A stretch of DNA of 43,131 bases from SAR86 cluster bacterium AG-313-N18 (GCA_003283765.1 QBVY01000007.1:1-43131); one strand, 5' to 3'; positions 9,099-16,698 are shown, counted from the first letter of the stretch. Translations and numbers: made by a program. Notes: generated by a model from the letters alone, not told the origin.

Positions 9099-9506
9099 TT
9101 ATTTGATGGGTTTTACGTATAAAACCATACTATGGTCAACTATTTCATAGCCCATTTCGTTAGCAATCGATTCTTGACGTTTTTCAATTAGCTCATCATG
9201 AAACTCAATTACCTTGCCAGTTTCAAGACATACCATGTGATCATGATGATCATCTGGGGTAATCTCATAGACTGCATGGCCCTCTTCAAAGTTATGTCGC
9301 ATAACTATCCCGGCAGACTCAAACTGAGTTAAAACTCTGTATACAGTTGCCAAGCCTACGTCTTCACCAGAGGCAATAAGTTGCTTATATATATCTTCAG
9401 CGCTTAAGTGCCGATTATCAATAGATTCAAGTGCTTCTAGAATTCTTATTCTGGGCAGAGTTGCCTTCAAGCCAGCTTTTTTTAATTCAGTATTTTCTTT
9501 ACTCAT
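9099..9506 (-). CDS. fur: Ferric uptake regulator Fur
   Basis: Fe(II)-dependent repressor of iron acquisition genes; dimeric winged-helix protein. The metal ligands align with E. coli numbering without gaps: H33, E81, H88, H90 and E101 for the regulatory site, and H87, D89, E108 and H125 for the second site. HHDH occupies 87-90. C93 is present, but the second Cys of the CxxC pair is Thr (T96). The protein ends at 135 without the Cys/His-rich E. coli tail, so a CxxC structural zinc site is unlikely, as in Pseudomonas Fur. It diverges from bamE, the usual gammaproteobacterial arrangement. Confidence 0.96.
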   Translation of the reverse strand: MSKENTELKKAGLKATLPRIRILEALESIDNRHLSAEDIYKQLIASGEDVGLATVYRVLTQFESAGIVMRHNFEEGHAVYEITPDDHHDHMVCLETGKVIEFHDELIEKRQESIANEMGYEIVDHSMVLYVKPIK

Positions 9507-9510
9507 GAAC

Positions 9511-9540
9511 TTTTCGATGTATCCTCTTTCAAAGTATAAT
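9511..9540 (+). promoter_or_regulatory. Candidate bamE promoter
   Basis: A perfect TATAAT lies at 9535-9540. The best -35 is a weak TTTTCG at 9511-9516 with an 18-base spacer. Transcription starting about seven bases after the -10 would leave only about five bases before the bamE ATG at 9552, and no Shine-Dalgarno is visible. Confidence 0.5.
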
Positions 9541-9560
9541 CAAATCATCTCATGAAGCAA
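9533..9560 (-). promoter_or_regulatory. Candidate fur promoter overlapping the bamE start
   Basis: On the minus strand TTGCTT (9555-9560) and TATACT (9533-9538) are separated by 16 bases. The -35 lies inside the first codons of bamE. The -10 shares bases with the plus-strand TATAAT of bamE, so the two polymerases could not occupy both sites together. I see no convincing Fur box here. Confidence 0.5.
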
Positions 9561-9893
9561 TTAACAAAAGCCTTTTTAATCATTATTTTATCACTTGGTG
9601 GCGTATTTAACTGCTCATCTTTAGCGCCATTCAAGGTTGCGGTATTGCAAGGCAATATTATTGAAGATGAAGACTTAGACCAGCTTGTAAAAGGCCTCAC
9701 CAAAGATCAAGTTCAATATCTACTGGGCACACCTCTACTAAACAGTCCTATTCATCAAAATAGATGGGATTATTTTTATTCAGTTAAAGTTGGTGAAACA
9801 GTTGTTGGTGAAAAGAAATTGTCGCTGTTATTTGATATTAATCAAAGACTGGATACATGGGTGCTTGAAGAAACTACCTTGGGAGATAGCTAA
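9552..9893 (+). CDS. bamE: Outer membrane assembly lipoprotein BamE (SmpA/OmlA)
   Basis: Small lipoprotein subunit of the BAM complex that inserts beta-barrel proteins in the outer membrane. It has an N-terminal signal segment ending at C21; the residues before the Cys (GVFNC) are a poor lipobox. The BamE fold is recognisable from GNIIEDEDLDQL, GLTKDQVQYLLGTPLL and NRWDYFYS. Length is 113, the same as E. coli. It diverges from fur and converges on rnfH with stop codons overlapping by four bases. Confidence 0.93.
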   Translation: MKQLTKAFLIIILSLGGVFNCSSLAPFKVAVLQGNIIEDEDLDQLVKGLTKDQVQYLLGTPLLNSPIHQNRWDYFYSVKVGETVVGEKKLSLLFDINQRLDTWVLEETTLGDS

Positions 9894-10186
9894 AAATCTT
9901 TCTCTAAATTGGCTCTACTTTTTCTTCTTTCTTTAGGATCTTGAAAAAGCGATTTATAAATTTCTAATCTCTCTCCTTGAGACATTCTATGATTATGTGG
10001 CTTGGCCTTATACTTTCCATCTAATTCCTCCCCATTAATCCCAACTCTTAATAAATTGATTTCTTGGTTATGAATCTTTTTCACCTCTGATAATTCCAGA
10101 ACCTCTTTTGCCGTAATACTTTCTGAAACATCTAGCTCTAAAAAACTAGAAGCAGCTCCATTTTGAATAGACACATAGATCTTCAT
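9890..10186 (-). CDS. rnfH: RnfH family ubiquitin-like protein (UPF0125)
   Basis: Small beta-grasp protein of the RnfH/UPF0125 family. Its molecular role is not well established despite the name, which comes from linkage to rnf genes in some species. The family end is clear: GERLEIYKSLFQDPKERRKSRA. The 98 residues are typical. It overlaps ratA by four bases (ATGA), the widely conserved ratA-rnfH pair next to smpB and bamE. Confidence 0.9.
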   Translation of the reverse strand: MKIYVSIQNGAASSFLELDVSESITAKEVLELSEVKKIHNQEINLLRVGINGEELDGKYKAKPHNHRMSQGERLEIYKSLFQDPKERRKSRANLEKDF

Positions 10187-10608
10187 TTTAATAATTGACC
10201 TGCAAAAGCATTAATAAATTTGTGACCGATTTTGTCTATCATGGATTGACGAGCAATAATTTTCAGAACAAAAGGAAGAGTAAATTTAGTTTCAAATTTT
10301 ACCTTTGTCTGGGTTTCATTAATTGCTTCCAAAGTCCACAGTGCGTAAAAGTCTAAAAAAGGGCCCTGAAATTGAGTAATTTCAATCTCATGACCTTTGG
10401 TCTCATTATTAGATTCAAATGCATAGGTTTTATTGAGCAATGAAAAGACTAATCTGCCCTTGACGCAACCCTCTTCATTATCTGCAAGACGGGATGATTC
10501 AAGGCAACCAGGCAAAAATTCCTTATAGGACTCAAAGTTATTGATCAATGCAAGTATTCTTTCTGGGGTAGCTTCAAATAGTTCAGAGCCTTCAAAGCTG
10601 TTCGACAT
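10183..10608 (-). CDS. ratA: RatA/Coq10-type START-domain protein
   Basis: Member of the polyketide cyclase/START superfamily related to mitochondrial Coq10, which binds ubiquinone. The E. coli protein was also reported to block 70S assembly. The family block ESYKEFLPGC lies near residues 26-35, and the C-terminal helix MIDKIGHKFINAFAGQL closes the lipid cavity. Length is 141, against 158 for the longer E. coli annotation. A quinone-handling role is the more conservative reading. It is the first gene of the ratA-rnfH pair and lies two bases after the NSS transporter gene. Confidence 0.88.
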   Translation of the reverse strand: MSNSFEGSELFEATPERILALINNFESYKEFLPGCLESSRLADNEEGCVKGRLVFSLLNKTYAFESNNETKGHEIEITQFQGPFLDFYALWTLEAINETQTKVKFETKFTLPFVLKIIARQSMIDKIGHKFINAFAGQLLK

Positions 10609-10610
10609 TT

Positions 10611-11969
10611 TTAACTTATTAGCTGGTAAATGAAAACTGCTGCAACAAGAACTGGAGAGATGAATTTAATAAAAAATCTCCATATTTTAAATATAACAAG
10701 ATGAATGCCCGAGAATTCATCTAGAGCAAGATTGGGTTTAAGAAACCATCCAGCAAAAATTGCAACCATCATGCCTCCAATGGGCATCAAAAACTGATTA
10801 GCTAAATAATCTATGGAGTCTAAGAAATTAAGATCTCCAATAAATGAAATATCAGACCAGTCATTAAAACTGAGTACACTGCCTATGCCAATTACCCATG
10901 CAAAAAGCCCCAAGGTTAAAGCAGCAGAAAACCTCGAGACAATCCCTTCTTCTTCAAAATAAGCAACACTTGGTTCCAAGAGGGATATGGCACTGCTTAA
11001 TGCTGCAATTGATAAAAGTGCAAAGAAAGCTGGCCCAACAAGATTACCTAAAGGCATGTCAACAAAGGCAGACAATAAGCTTACAAAAACAAGGCCTGGC
11101 CCAGCACCAGGCTCTAAACCATATGCAAAAATAATTGGAAATATTGCAAGACCAGCTAAGATCGCTATGAGAGTATCCAAGCCTGCAACAGTTAGTGAGG
11201 TTTTAAAGATATTTTCTTCCTGAGGCATATAAGATCCGTAGCACATGATAGAACCCATGCCTAAACTTAAGCTAAAGAATGCTTGCCCCATCGCTCTTAA
11301 AAAGGTTGTAGCATCTACTTCTGAAAAATCAGGGGCAAATAGAAAGTTCAAACCCCTGGCAAAATCGCCATTAATCATTGCGTTAATAACCATTACCATC
11401 ATCAAAATAAACAACATTGGCATTAACAATCGAACCATTCTTTCAATTCCACCAATAACGCCTGCTGAAATAATAATAATATTTAAAGCGATAAAAATTG
11501 AATGCCAAAACAATAATCTAGATGGAGATGAGGTCACTATATTAAATTGATCAAGAGAAGAAATATCAGGGGTAGGAAAAGCAGCTATAATTATATAGTT
11601 CAAACAAATGCCAGCTATGACGCTGTAAAAAGAAAGGATTAAAATTCCTGAGATCAGGCCACCCCAGCCTACAGCCTGCCATTTACCTGATTGACCTGAG
11701 TCTATTGCTGCTGTTTTCATGGCATTAACTGGGCTTTTCCTGGCGCGTCTTCCAATCATTATCTCGGCCATCATAATCGGCAGCCCAACTGCGAGGATAC
11801 AGAGCAAGTATATCAATACAAAAGCTCCACCACCTTCAGTGCCAGCTTTGTATGGAAAACCCCAAATATTTCCTAAGCCGACCGCCGAACCAGCCGCTGC
11901 AAGCACAAATGTCCACTTTCCTACCCAGGAGACAGTTTCATTAATTTTTGAAGAAGTATTTCCGATCAT
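10611..11969 (-). CDS. Neurotransmitter:sodium symporter (NSS/SNF) family transporter
   Basis: Inner-membrane Na+-coupled amino acid transporter of the LeuT fold. The unwound TM1 is clear: LAAAGSAVGLGNIWGFPY near residues 18-35, then GGGAFVLIYL. TM7 has FSLSLGMGSIMCYGSY. About eleven hydrophobic segments are visible in 452 residues, matching the 11-12 TM bacterial branch. In LeuT the motif after GLGN includes Arg30, part of the extracellular gate; here the aligned residue is Gly. The substrate cannot be told from sequence. The gene sits between ratA and a DUF3429-like gene, where many relatives have ratA next to smpB. Confidence 0.93.
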   Translation of the reverse strand: MIGNTSSKINETVSWVGKWTFVLAAAGSAVGLGNIWGFPYKAGTEGGGAFVLIYLLCILAVGLPIMMAEIMIGRRARKSPVNAMKTAAIDSGQSGKWQAVGWGGLISGILILSFYSVIAGICLNYIIIAAFPTPDISSLDQFNIVTSSPSRLLFWHSIFIALNIIIISAGVIGGIERMVRLLMPMLFILMMVMVINAMINGDFARGLNFLFAPDFSEVDATTFLRAMGQAFFSLSLGMGSIMCYGSYMPQEENIFKTSLTVAGLDTLIAILAGLAIFPIIFAYGLEPGAGPGLVFVSLLSAFVDMPLGNLVGPAFFALLSIAALSSAISLLEPSVAYFEEEGIVSRFSAALTLGLFAWVIGIGSVLSFNDWSDISFIGDLNFLDSIDYLANQFLMPIGGMMVAIFAGWFLKPNLALDEFSGIHLVIFKIWRFFIKFISPVLVAAVFIYQLIS

Positions 11970-11974
11970 ATTAT

Positions 11975-12412
11975 TTAGGTATAAGGATTATATAAAAATG
12001 CTAAAGAAGTTATGCAACATATTGTAACTAAGTTTGTTATCAAATTTCTTGCATTTGCATATTTTATATTTGACTGGAAATAAGAGTTATTCTTTTTTTC
12101 AAAACTTAAAAAAGCTTGCAGTGACAAAATCAACAAGATAAGGCTTGCTGAGAGATTTACAAAGGAAACTAATGCAACTGCAAAACCCAGAAGAGAGAAT
12201 CCAATTGCACACCACAGGTTTACTGATGAAGCTTGCGTACCCTCCCATCCCCAGATCATACCCCCCAAGAATGCCACTACAATGGCTCCATACATGGCTA
12301 GAACTTGGATTGAATGAACTGCTAGGGTTGGATTAAAAATCCATGGAATTAAGGCCAAAAAAATAAATAAGCATAGGCCCCAGTAAATTAAAGTTACTTT
12401 AGTCTTTTGCAT
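11975..12412 (-). CDS. DUF3429-like integral membrane protein
   Basis: A 145-residue membrane protein with about five hydrophobic segments. The segment YGAIVVAFLGGMIWGWE resembles the conserved core of DUF3429 proteins, whose function is unknown. I chose the ATG at 12412 because GAGGG lies five bases upstream. The longer frame from TTG at 12433 adds seven residues and lacks such support. It is five bases before the NSS transporter gene, so the two are likely cotranscribed, and it diverges from smpB. Confidence 0.75.
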   Translation of the reverse strand: MQKTKVTLIYWGLCLFIFLALIPWIFNPTLAVHSIQVLAMYGAIVVAFLGGMIWGWEGTQASSVNLWCAIGFSLLGFAVALVSFVNLSASLILLILSLQAFLSFEKKNNSYFQSNIKYANARNLITNLVTICCITSLAFLYNPYT

Positions 12413-12427
12413 AAATGCCCTCAAAAT

Positions 12428-12455
12428 TTGCAAATAGTTAGAACAGATTCATAAT
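12428..12455 (+). promoter_or_regulatory. Candidate smpB promoter
   Basis: TTGCAA at 12428-12433 and CATAAT at 12450-12455 are separated by 16 bases. The ATG of smpB follows at 12469 with a GAGAGA Shine-Dalgarno between. The -35 overlaps the beginning of the divergent DUF3429-like gene region. Confidence 0.55.
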
Positions 12456-12468
12456 TGAGAGAACCATT

Positions 12469-12933
12469 ATGAATGCTAAAAATAATAATATCATCGTCAA
12501 GAATAAAAATGCCGCAAGAAATTATCACCTAAGTGATAAATATCAAGCTGGCTTAGTCTTGCAAGGCTGGGAAGTTAAAGGCTTAAGAAATGGCAAGGTT
12601 GATGTAAAAGACTCATATGTTACTCTTAAAAATAATGAGGCCTGGGTTATTGGTTTAAAAATTGACCCTCCCCCATCATTAAAAAATGATCAGATAGATC
12701 CAACAAGATCTAGAAAATTACTCTTAAATAAAAGAGAGATAAACAATATTTTAGAAGCTATAAGTCAACAAGGTCTTACCTGTGTATTAACATCAATCTA
12801 TTGGAAAGAAAATAAAATTAAATGTGATGTTGCAATAGGCAAAGGAAAGAAAACCTATGATCAAAGAGAAGATGTGAAGCAAAGAGACTGGAATAGAGAA
12901 AAACAAAGAATTTTAAAAAATTCAAATCGCTAG
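12469..12933 (+). CDS. smpB: SsrA-binding protein SmpB
   Basis: Binds the tRNA-like domain of tmRNA and places it in the A site of stalled ribosomes (trans-translation). The family core is clear: NKNAARNYHLSDKYQAGLVL, then GWEVKGLRNGKVDVKDSYV, and the basic tail with GKGKKTYDQREDVKQRDW, which contacts the decoding centre. Length is 154, against 160 in E. coli. Its RNA partner ssrA starts 29 bases after the stop codon. Confidence 0.97.
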   Translation: MNAKNNNIIVKNKNAARNYHLSDKYQAGLVLQGWEVKGLRNGKVDVKDSYVTLKNNEAWVIGLKIDPPPSLKNDQIDPTRSRKLLLNKREINNILEAISQQGLTCVLTSIYWKENKIKCDVAIGKGKKTYDQREDVKQRDWNREKQRILKNSNR

Positions 12934-12950
12934 TCATTTTCATATATAAT
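12921..12950 (+). promoter_or_regulatory. ssrA promoter
   Basis: TTCAAA at 12921-12926, an 18-base spacer, and a perfect TATAAT at 12945-12950. The mature tmRNA 5' end at 12963 is 13 bases after the -10. The -35 lies within the last codons of smpB. Confidence 0.7.
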
Positions 12951-12962
12951 CATCCACCCCAT

Positions 12963-13312
12963 GGGGGCGAATTGGGTTCGACGTTTTTACTGGATTCCAA
13001 AGCGCATGCCAAGATTGTGGTAACTCTTGTAAAACATACTACAAAAAAATTAGTTGCAGAAAACGACAACTACGCTTTAGCCGCTTAATTGGCTAACCAA
13101 TGCAAAAATTGTCTATGGTTTGAAGCATTGGCAAAATACATAGTCTAGTTTTGCTGTGGAGTCTTAACACAGTAACGCGAATCCTAATTTAGACTAGCCT
13201 TTAATACCCTGCTCTTCGGGTCATCGAGGTGAAACAAAAAGAACGAGCTAAGCATGTAGAAGTCAGGTTGAAAGACTAACGGACGCGGGTTCAATTCCCG
13301 CCGCCTCCACCA
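12963..13312 (+). ncRNA. ssrA: Transfer-messenger RNA (tmRNA, SsrA)
   Basis: One-piece tmRNA of 350 bases that rescues stalled ribosomes with SmpB. The acceptor stem pairs GGGGGCG at 12963-12969 with CGCCTCC at 13302-13308 (one G-U), and ACCA is encoded at 13309-13312. The T arm GCGGGTTCAATTCCCGC precedes it, and the 5' D-like region reads GGGTTCGACG. The tag reading frame starts at the GCA resume codon 13056. The 3' end is followed three bases later by the stop codon of the opposing peptidase gene, leaving no room for a separate terminator. Confidence 0.98.
13056..13088 (+). other. tmRNA proteolysis-tag reading frame
   Basis: Ten codons from GCA to GCT followed by TAA encode AENDNYALAA. The E. 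coli tag is ANDENYALAA, so the ClpXP-recognised end YALAA is conserved. The internal part, read by SspB in E. coli, has Glu and Asn rearranged. One alanine from the tmRNA itself would precede it. Confidence 0.95.
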
Positions 13313-13315
13313 TCT

Positions 13316-15277
13316 TTAGTTCAATACAGTCCTGTTAAAGTGCTCCAGCATTTTCTTGTACAGCATTAATCTATTTTCAGGCTTCCTAAAGCCATGTCCT
13401 TCTTTTTCAACAATAATTAATTCATGCTCTTTACCAGCTTCTTCTAATGCATCAGCTAATGCATAGGCATGCTCTATAGGGGCGCGCTGATCCTCTTTTC
13501 CTGAAACAATAATAATTGGAGCCTCTAGCTTGTGAGCTTGCTGAACAGGTGACATTGCTTTAATTTTCTTAGGGTCTTGGCCAAGAGTTTTATCTAAATA
13601 TTTACCACCCCATTTGATAGTTTTAATATCCCCTTCGTCATATAGCATTTCCAAATCAAATACTCCAATATATGCAACGGATGATTTATAAAGATCTGGA
13701 CGGAGCATTGGAGCCATTGCAGCAGAGTATCCTCCAAAACTACCACCATATATTCCAATTTTTTCAGCATCAGCTATTCCTTGATTAATAGCCCATTCGG
13801 TAGCCTCTATAATGTCTTGCTGAGTATCTCCTCCCCACTCACCAAAACCCATTTTAGTAAACTCTTTTCCATAACCTGTTGAGCCTCTAAAATTTACTTT
13901 TAAAACTGCATACCCAGCCTGAGAAAAAATATGAGTATCGGGATCAAAACCCCATGAGTCTCTAGCATGAGGGCCTCCATGAGGTATTACAATCATTGGA
14001 GCTGCCTCACCCTCAAGCTGAGCCTTAGCAGGAGTGTAATAACCATGTATTTTGATGCCATCAGAATTTATAAAATTAAATGGAACTTCATGCTCTAGAC
14101 CTTGATCATCAATTTCAGGCCACATAGTAAGCAAATATTTAACTTGATTTTTTTCTAGATCATATAGGTAATATTTTGAGGAAGATGCCGAATCACCAAC
14201 AGCTATAATTAATTTGTCTCTGTTTTTAGATAAGTCCACCAAGCCAATTTCTTTTGTATCGAAAACTTCTAAATTTCCATTGAAAGCTTGAACTGCTTGC
14301 ATAATTGAATTTTGCAATGGATCATCATTCTCAAACCAATAAGCTCTGGCATATCCTGGATTGATTGTGGCGCCAAGCACTTTATCATCTATGATTTGTG
14401 GATATGCATCATAAGCTGGGTGATGGAAAACGACATTAGTTTCACCTGTTTTGGTGTCGATTTCTTTAAGTTGATAGGTTGAAGTCTCAGTGCTGTCAAT
14501 GATATGAATTGTAGAATCGTCTTTTGAAATGTTAACGGGGTAAATCTCCCCCTCTCCGTATGGCGTTTTACTTAATACCTCCCAGTCATCTTTCTTGGAA
14601 GCACGATACATAGTGACGGTATTATTATCAATATCACTACCGACGGCGAATCTTGGCGTGCCTGATCGATCTGAAACAAACTGACCGCCTGCTAATGGGG
14701 ATTTACCAAGTCTTTTCTGCTGACCATTGTAAACATTTAATCTAATAGCATCAGCAAAACCACCATTATTTTGTTTTCCAAATCCACTCACAGACAAAAG
14801 CACATGCTTGTTATCATCTTCTAGGATATTTTCTACGTAACCATATGAGAACTTATCTACTACTTTGCTTCTGGCGCCTGAAGTTCTCGCCCTCATTCCA
14901 AATACATACGCAGGTTTTTTAGAATCAAAGTTAATTGCAAAATATTCGCCTATAGAACCTCTACCCCAGGAATCATAGTAACCAATTTGTATCAATAAAC
15001 GTTCATTATTGACCCAAGAATAACTTGCTATCTCCTCTTCTTTTGTAAGAGTAATGGTATTAATTAAACTTAAACTTTCTGCGTCAAAAATAGAAAGGCC
15101 TTTCTTGTCGTCAGGCATCTTGGTTAAAACGCTAATCATCCTTCCATCAGGCGAGATTTTTACATTAGTGTATGAAGGCAGAGAGCTAAACCTTTCTACA
15201 AAATCCTCACTGACACCTAGATCTGCAAATGCATTGAAGTTTAGTAAAAGAATTATTGATAATATGTATTTTTTCAT
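13316..15277 (-). CDS. Exported S9 family (prolyl oligopeptidase-type) serine peptidase
   Basis: Secreted or periplasmic serine peptidase of the S9 alpha/beta-hydrolase family, closest in layout to the acylaminoacyl-peptidase/DPP group. A signal peptide spans about residues 1-18, with likely cleavage after AFA. The N-terminal two thirds show beta-propeller-like repeats (ISPDGRMISV and similar). The C-terminal hydrolase domain carries GGSFGGY with Ser513, the GKEDQRAP loop with Asp596, and GHGF with His628, a complete triad. Length of 653 is normal. It probably trims short peptides in the envelope for amino acid supply. It is convergent with ssrA at a 3-base gap. The leader is very short and lacks a Shine-Dalgarno. 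Confidence 0.93.
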   Translation of the reverse strand: MKKYILSIILLLNFNAFADLGVSEDFVERFSSLPSYTNVKISPDGRMISVLTKMPDDKKGLSIFDAESLSLINTITLTKEEEIASYSWVNNERLLIQIGYYDSWGRGSIGEYFAINFDSKKPAYVFGMRARTSGARSKVVDKFSYGYVENILEDDNKHVLLSVSGFGKQNNGGFADAIRLNVYNGQQKRLGKSPLAGGQFVSDRSGTPRFAVGSDIDNNTVTMYRASKKDDWEVLSKTPYGEGEIYPVNISKDDSTIHIIDSTETSTYQLKEIDTKTGETNVVFHHPAYDAYPQIIDDKVLGATINPGYARAYWFENDDPLQNSIMQAVQAFNGNLEVFDTKEIGLVDLSKNRDKLIIAVGDSASSSKYYLYDLEKNQVKYLLTMWPEIDDQGLEHEVPFNFINSDGIKIHGYYTPAKAQLEGEAAPMIVIPHGGPHARDSWGFDPDTHIFSQAGYAVLKVNFRGSTGYGKEFTKMGFGEWGGDTQQDIIEATEWAINQGIADAEKIGIYGGSFGGYSAAMAPMLRPDLYKSSVAYIGVFDLEMLYDEGDIKTIKWGGKYLDKTLGQDPKKIKAMSPVQQAHKLEAPIIIVSGKEDQRAPIEHAYALADALEEAGKEHELIIVEKEGHGFRKPENRLMLYKKMLEHFNRTVLN

Positions 15278-15415
15278 TTGTAAAGTTTACTTGTCATTAT
15301 ATATTTGATCAATCAATTACGATAATGCTTTAAAAATACACTTAAGGGAAGAGATAAATAAAAGTAGACAGATGAATTTAAGATCATTAAACTAGCGCAT
15401 CTAATATTTAAAGAT
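15278..15415. promoter_or_regulatory. Intergenic region between the S9 peptidase gene and rpsT, with divergent promoters
   Basis: Largest gene-free stretch in the window (138 bases). On minus a perfect TATAAT (15296-15301) would start the peptidase transcript about 12 bases before its ATG; no good -35 is seen. On plus, GATAAT (15321-15326) and TAATAT (15402-15407) are possible -10 elements for rpsT, both with poor -35 partners. No RNA gene or inverted repeat was recognised. Confidence 0.4.
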
Positions 15416-15679
15416 ATGGCAAATAGTAAACAATCAATAAAGCGAGCTCGTCAGAATGCTGACAGATATAAATTAAAGCATTCTCAAAGATCTCAAGCTA
15501 GAACAGCTGTAAAAGCTGTACGAAATGCTATAGCTGAAAATAACAAAGAATCAGCAGCAGAATTACTTAAAACTGCCCAAAAAGTATTAGATTCAACTGC
15601 TGCAAAAAAAGTAATCCATAAGAATGCTGCTGCTAGAACTAAAAGCCGCCTAGTCAAAGCTGTAAAAGAACTAAGTTAA
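15416..15679 (+). CDS. rpsT: 30S ribosomal protein S20
   Basis: Primary 16S rRNA-binding protein of the 30S subunit. It is 87 residues, the same as E. coli, very rich in Lys, Arg and Ala, and helical. MANSKQSIKRARQ at the N-terminus and KKVIHKNAAARTKSRL near the C-terminus are diagnostic. The start is ATG, unlike the UUG of E. coli rpsT, and the Shine-Dalgarno is weak. It is a single-gene unit, with the convergent obgE stop only two bases away. Confidence 0.98.
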   Translation: MANSKQSIKRARQNADRYKLKHSQRSQARTAVKAVRNAIAENNKESAAELLKTAQKVLDSTAAKKVIHKNAAARTKSRLVKAVKELS

Positions 15680-15681
15680 GT

Positions 15682-16695
15682 TTAAATTTCTGACATCTTG
15701 TTGGCGATCATACCCAACAATTCCCCGGTTCCATCGCCTGTAAATCCAGAAATAGCAATTATACCTTCGTTGCAAAGATTTAATGAGTCCATTTTCATAT
15801 TAATAAGCTTAATGAGGTCTTTTTGTTTTTCTTCTTCGAGCGTATCTCTTTTGTTTAGAGCAAGCCATATACTTTTATCTAAAAGACTTGGGTCATAAGT
15901 TTTTAGCTCATTAAGGAGTACACTGAGCTGATCCTCAATTGATCTTTCTGAATTTTGTGGATCAAGCAAGATGAGCAAATGACCGGTTCTAGAGATATGT
16001 TTTAAAAAGTTTAAACCCAAGCCTGCTCCCTCAGACGCTCCTTCAATCAAACCTGGAATATCAGCAATAATGAATGAGGTATCATAAATTTGAACAGTGC
16101 CCAAGTTAGGGCGAAGTGTTGTAAAAGGATAATCTCCAATCTTTGGCCTTGCTGCTGAGACACTATTTAAAAAAGTAGATTTGCCGGCATTGGGAAATCC
16201 AACCAAGCCAACATCTGCAAGGGAGCGTAACTCAAGTCTGATAGAAAATTCGTCGCCAGGCCAACCAGAAGTATGACGCCTTGGCGCCTGATTGGTGCTG
16301 GATTTAAATCTAAAATTTCCAGCCCCTCCTTCACCACCTTTAGCAACAAGATAATCTATTTCTTCATCGCAACAATCATAGATAAGTTTATTAGAAATAG
16401 AGTCAAAGATCACTGTGCCCTTTGGGACCTTGACAATAAGATCCTCCGCATCTTGACCTGTTTTTTTGTTACCAGATCCCGATTGACCATTTTTAGCAAT
16501 CAAGTATTTTTGATTTCGAAAATTTACTAGGGTATTTAGATTGGAATCAACTCTAAAGATAATGTCTCCGCCCTTTCCACCGTCACCACCGTCCGGGCCC
16601 CCACGAGGTATAAATTTTTCTCTTCTAAAACTTGTGCAACCCGCACCACCGTTTCCAGCTCTTGCTTCCAGCAGAGCTTCGTCGATGAAGTTCAT
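15682..16695 (-). CDS. obgE: GTPase ObgE/CgtA
   Basis: Essential GTPase linked to late 50S assembly and stress control. The glycine-rich Obg domain covers roughly residues 1-158, with GNGGAGC and GGPDGGDGGKGGD. The G domain has G1 GFPNAGKS at 166-173, then DIPGLIEGASEG (G3) and LNKRD (G4). At 337 residues it lacks the acidic C-terminal tail of E. coli ObgE (390), as in many bacteria. It is the third gene of rplU-rpmA-obgE, with a three-base gap after rpmA. Confidence 0.97.
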   Translation of the reverse strand: MNFIDEALLEARAGNGGAGCTSFRREKFIPRGGPDGGDGGKGGDIIFRVDSNLNTLVNFRNQKYLIAKNGQSGSGNKKTGQDAEDLIVKVPKGTVIFDSISNKLIYDCCDEEIDYLVAKGGEGGAGNFRFKSSTNQAPRRHTSGWPGDEFSIRLELRSLADVGLVGFPNAGKSTFLNSVSAARPKIGDYPFTTLRPNLGTVQIYDTSFIIADIPGLIEGASEGAGLGLNFLKHISRTGHLLILLDPQNSERSIEDQLSVLLNELKTYDPSLLDKSIWLALNKRDTLEEEKQKDLIKLINMKMDSLNLCNEGIIAISGFTGDGTGELLGMIANKMSEI

Positions 16696-16698
16696 GAA

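Noticed and set aside
9507-9551. Fur box autoregulating fur
   Set aside because: No stretch approaches the GATAATGATAATCATTATC pattern beyond what AT-rich sequence gives by chance.
10183-10608. RatA as toxin of a RatA-RatB toxin-antitoxin module
   Set aside because: The ratA-rnfH pair is a near-universal chromosomal pair in Gammaproteobacteria and resembles ubiquinone-binding Coq10; a toxin-antitoxin role is not supported by sequence.
10898-11550. Open frames on plus opposite the NSS transporter gene
   Set aside because: They are antisense shadows of the conserved transporter sequence with no recognisable domain or start signal.
12413-12433. Longer start (TTG at 12433) for the DUF3429-like gene
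   Set aside because: The ATG at 12412 has a good GAGGG ribosome site; the extension overlaps the smpB promoter region.
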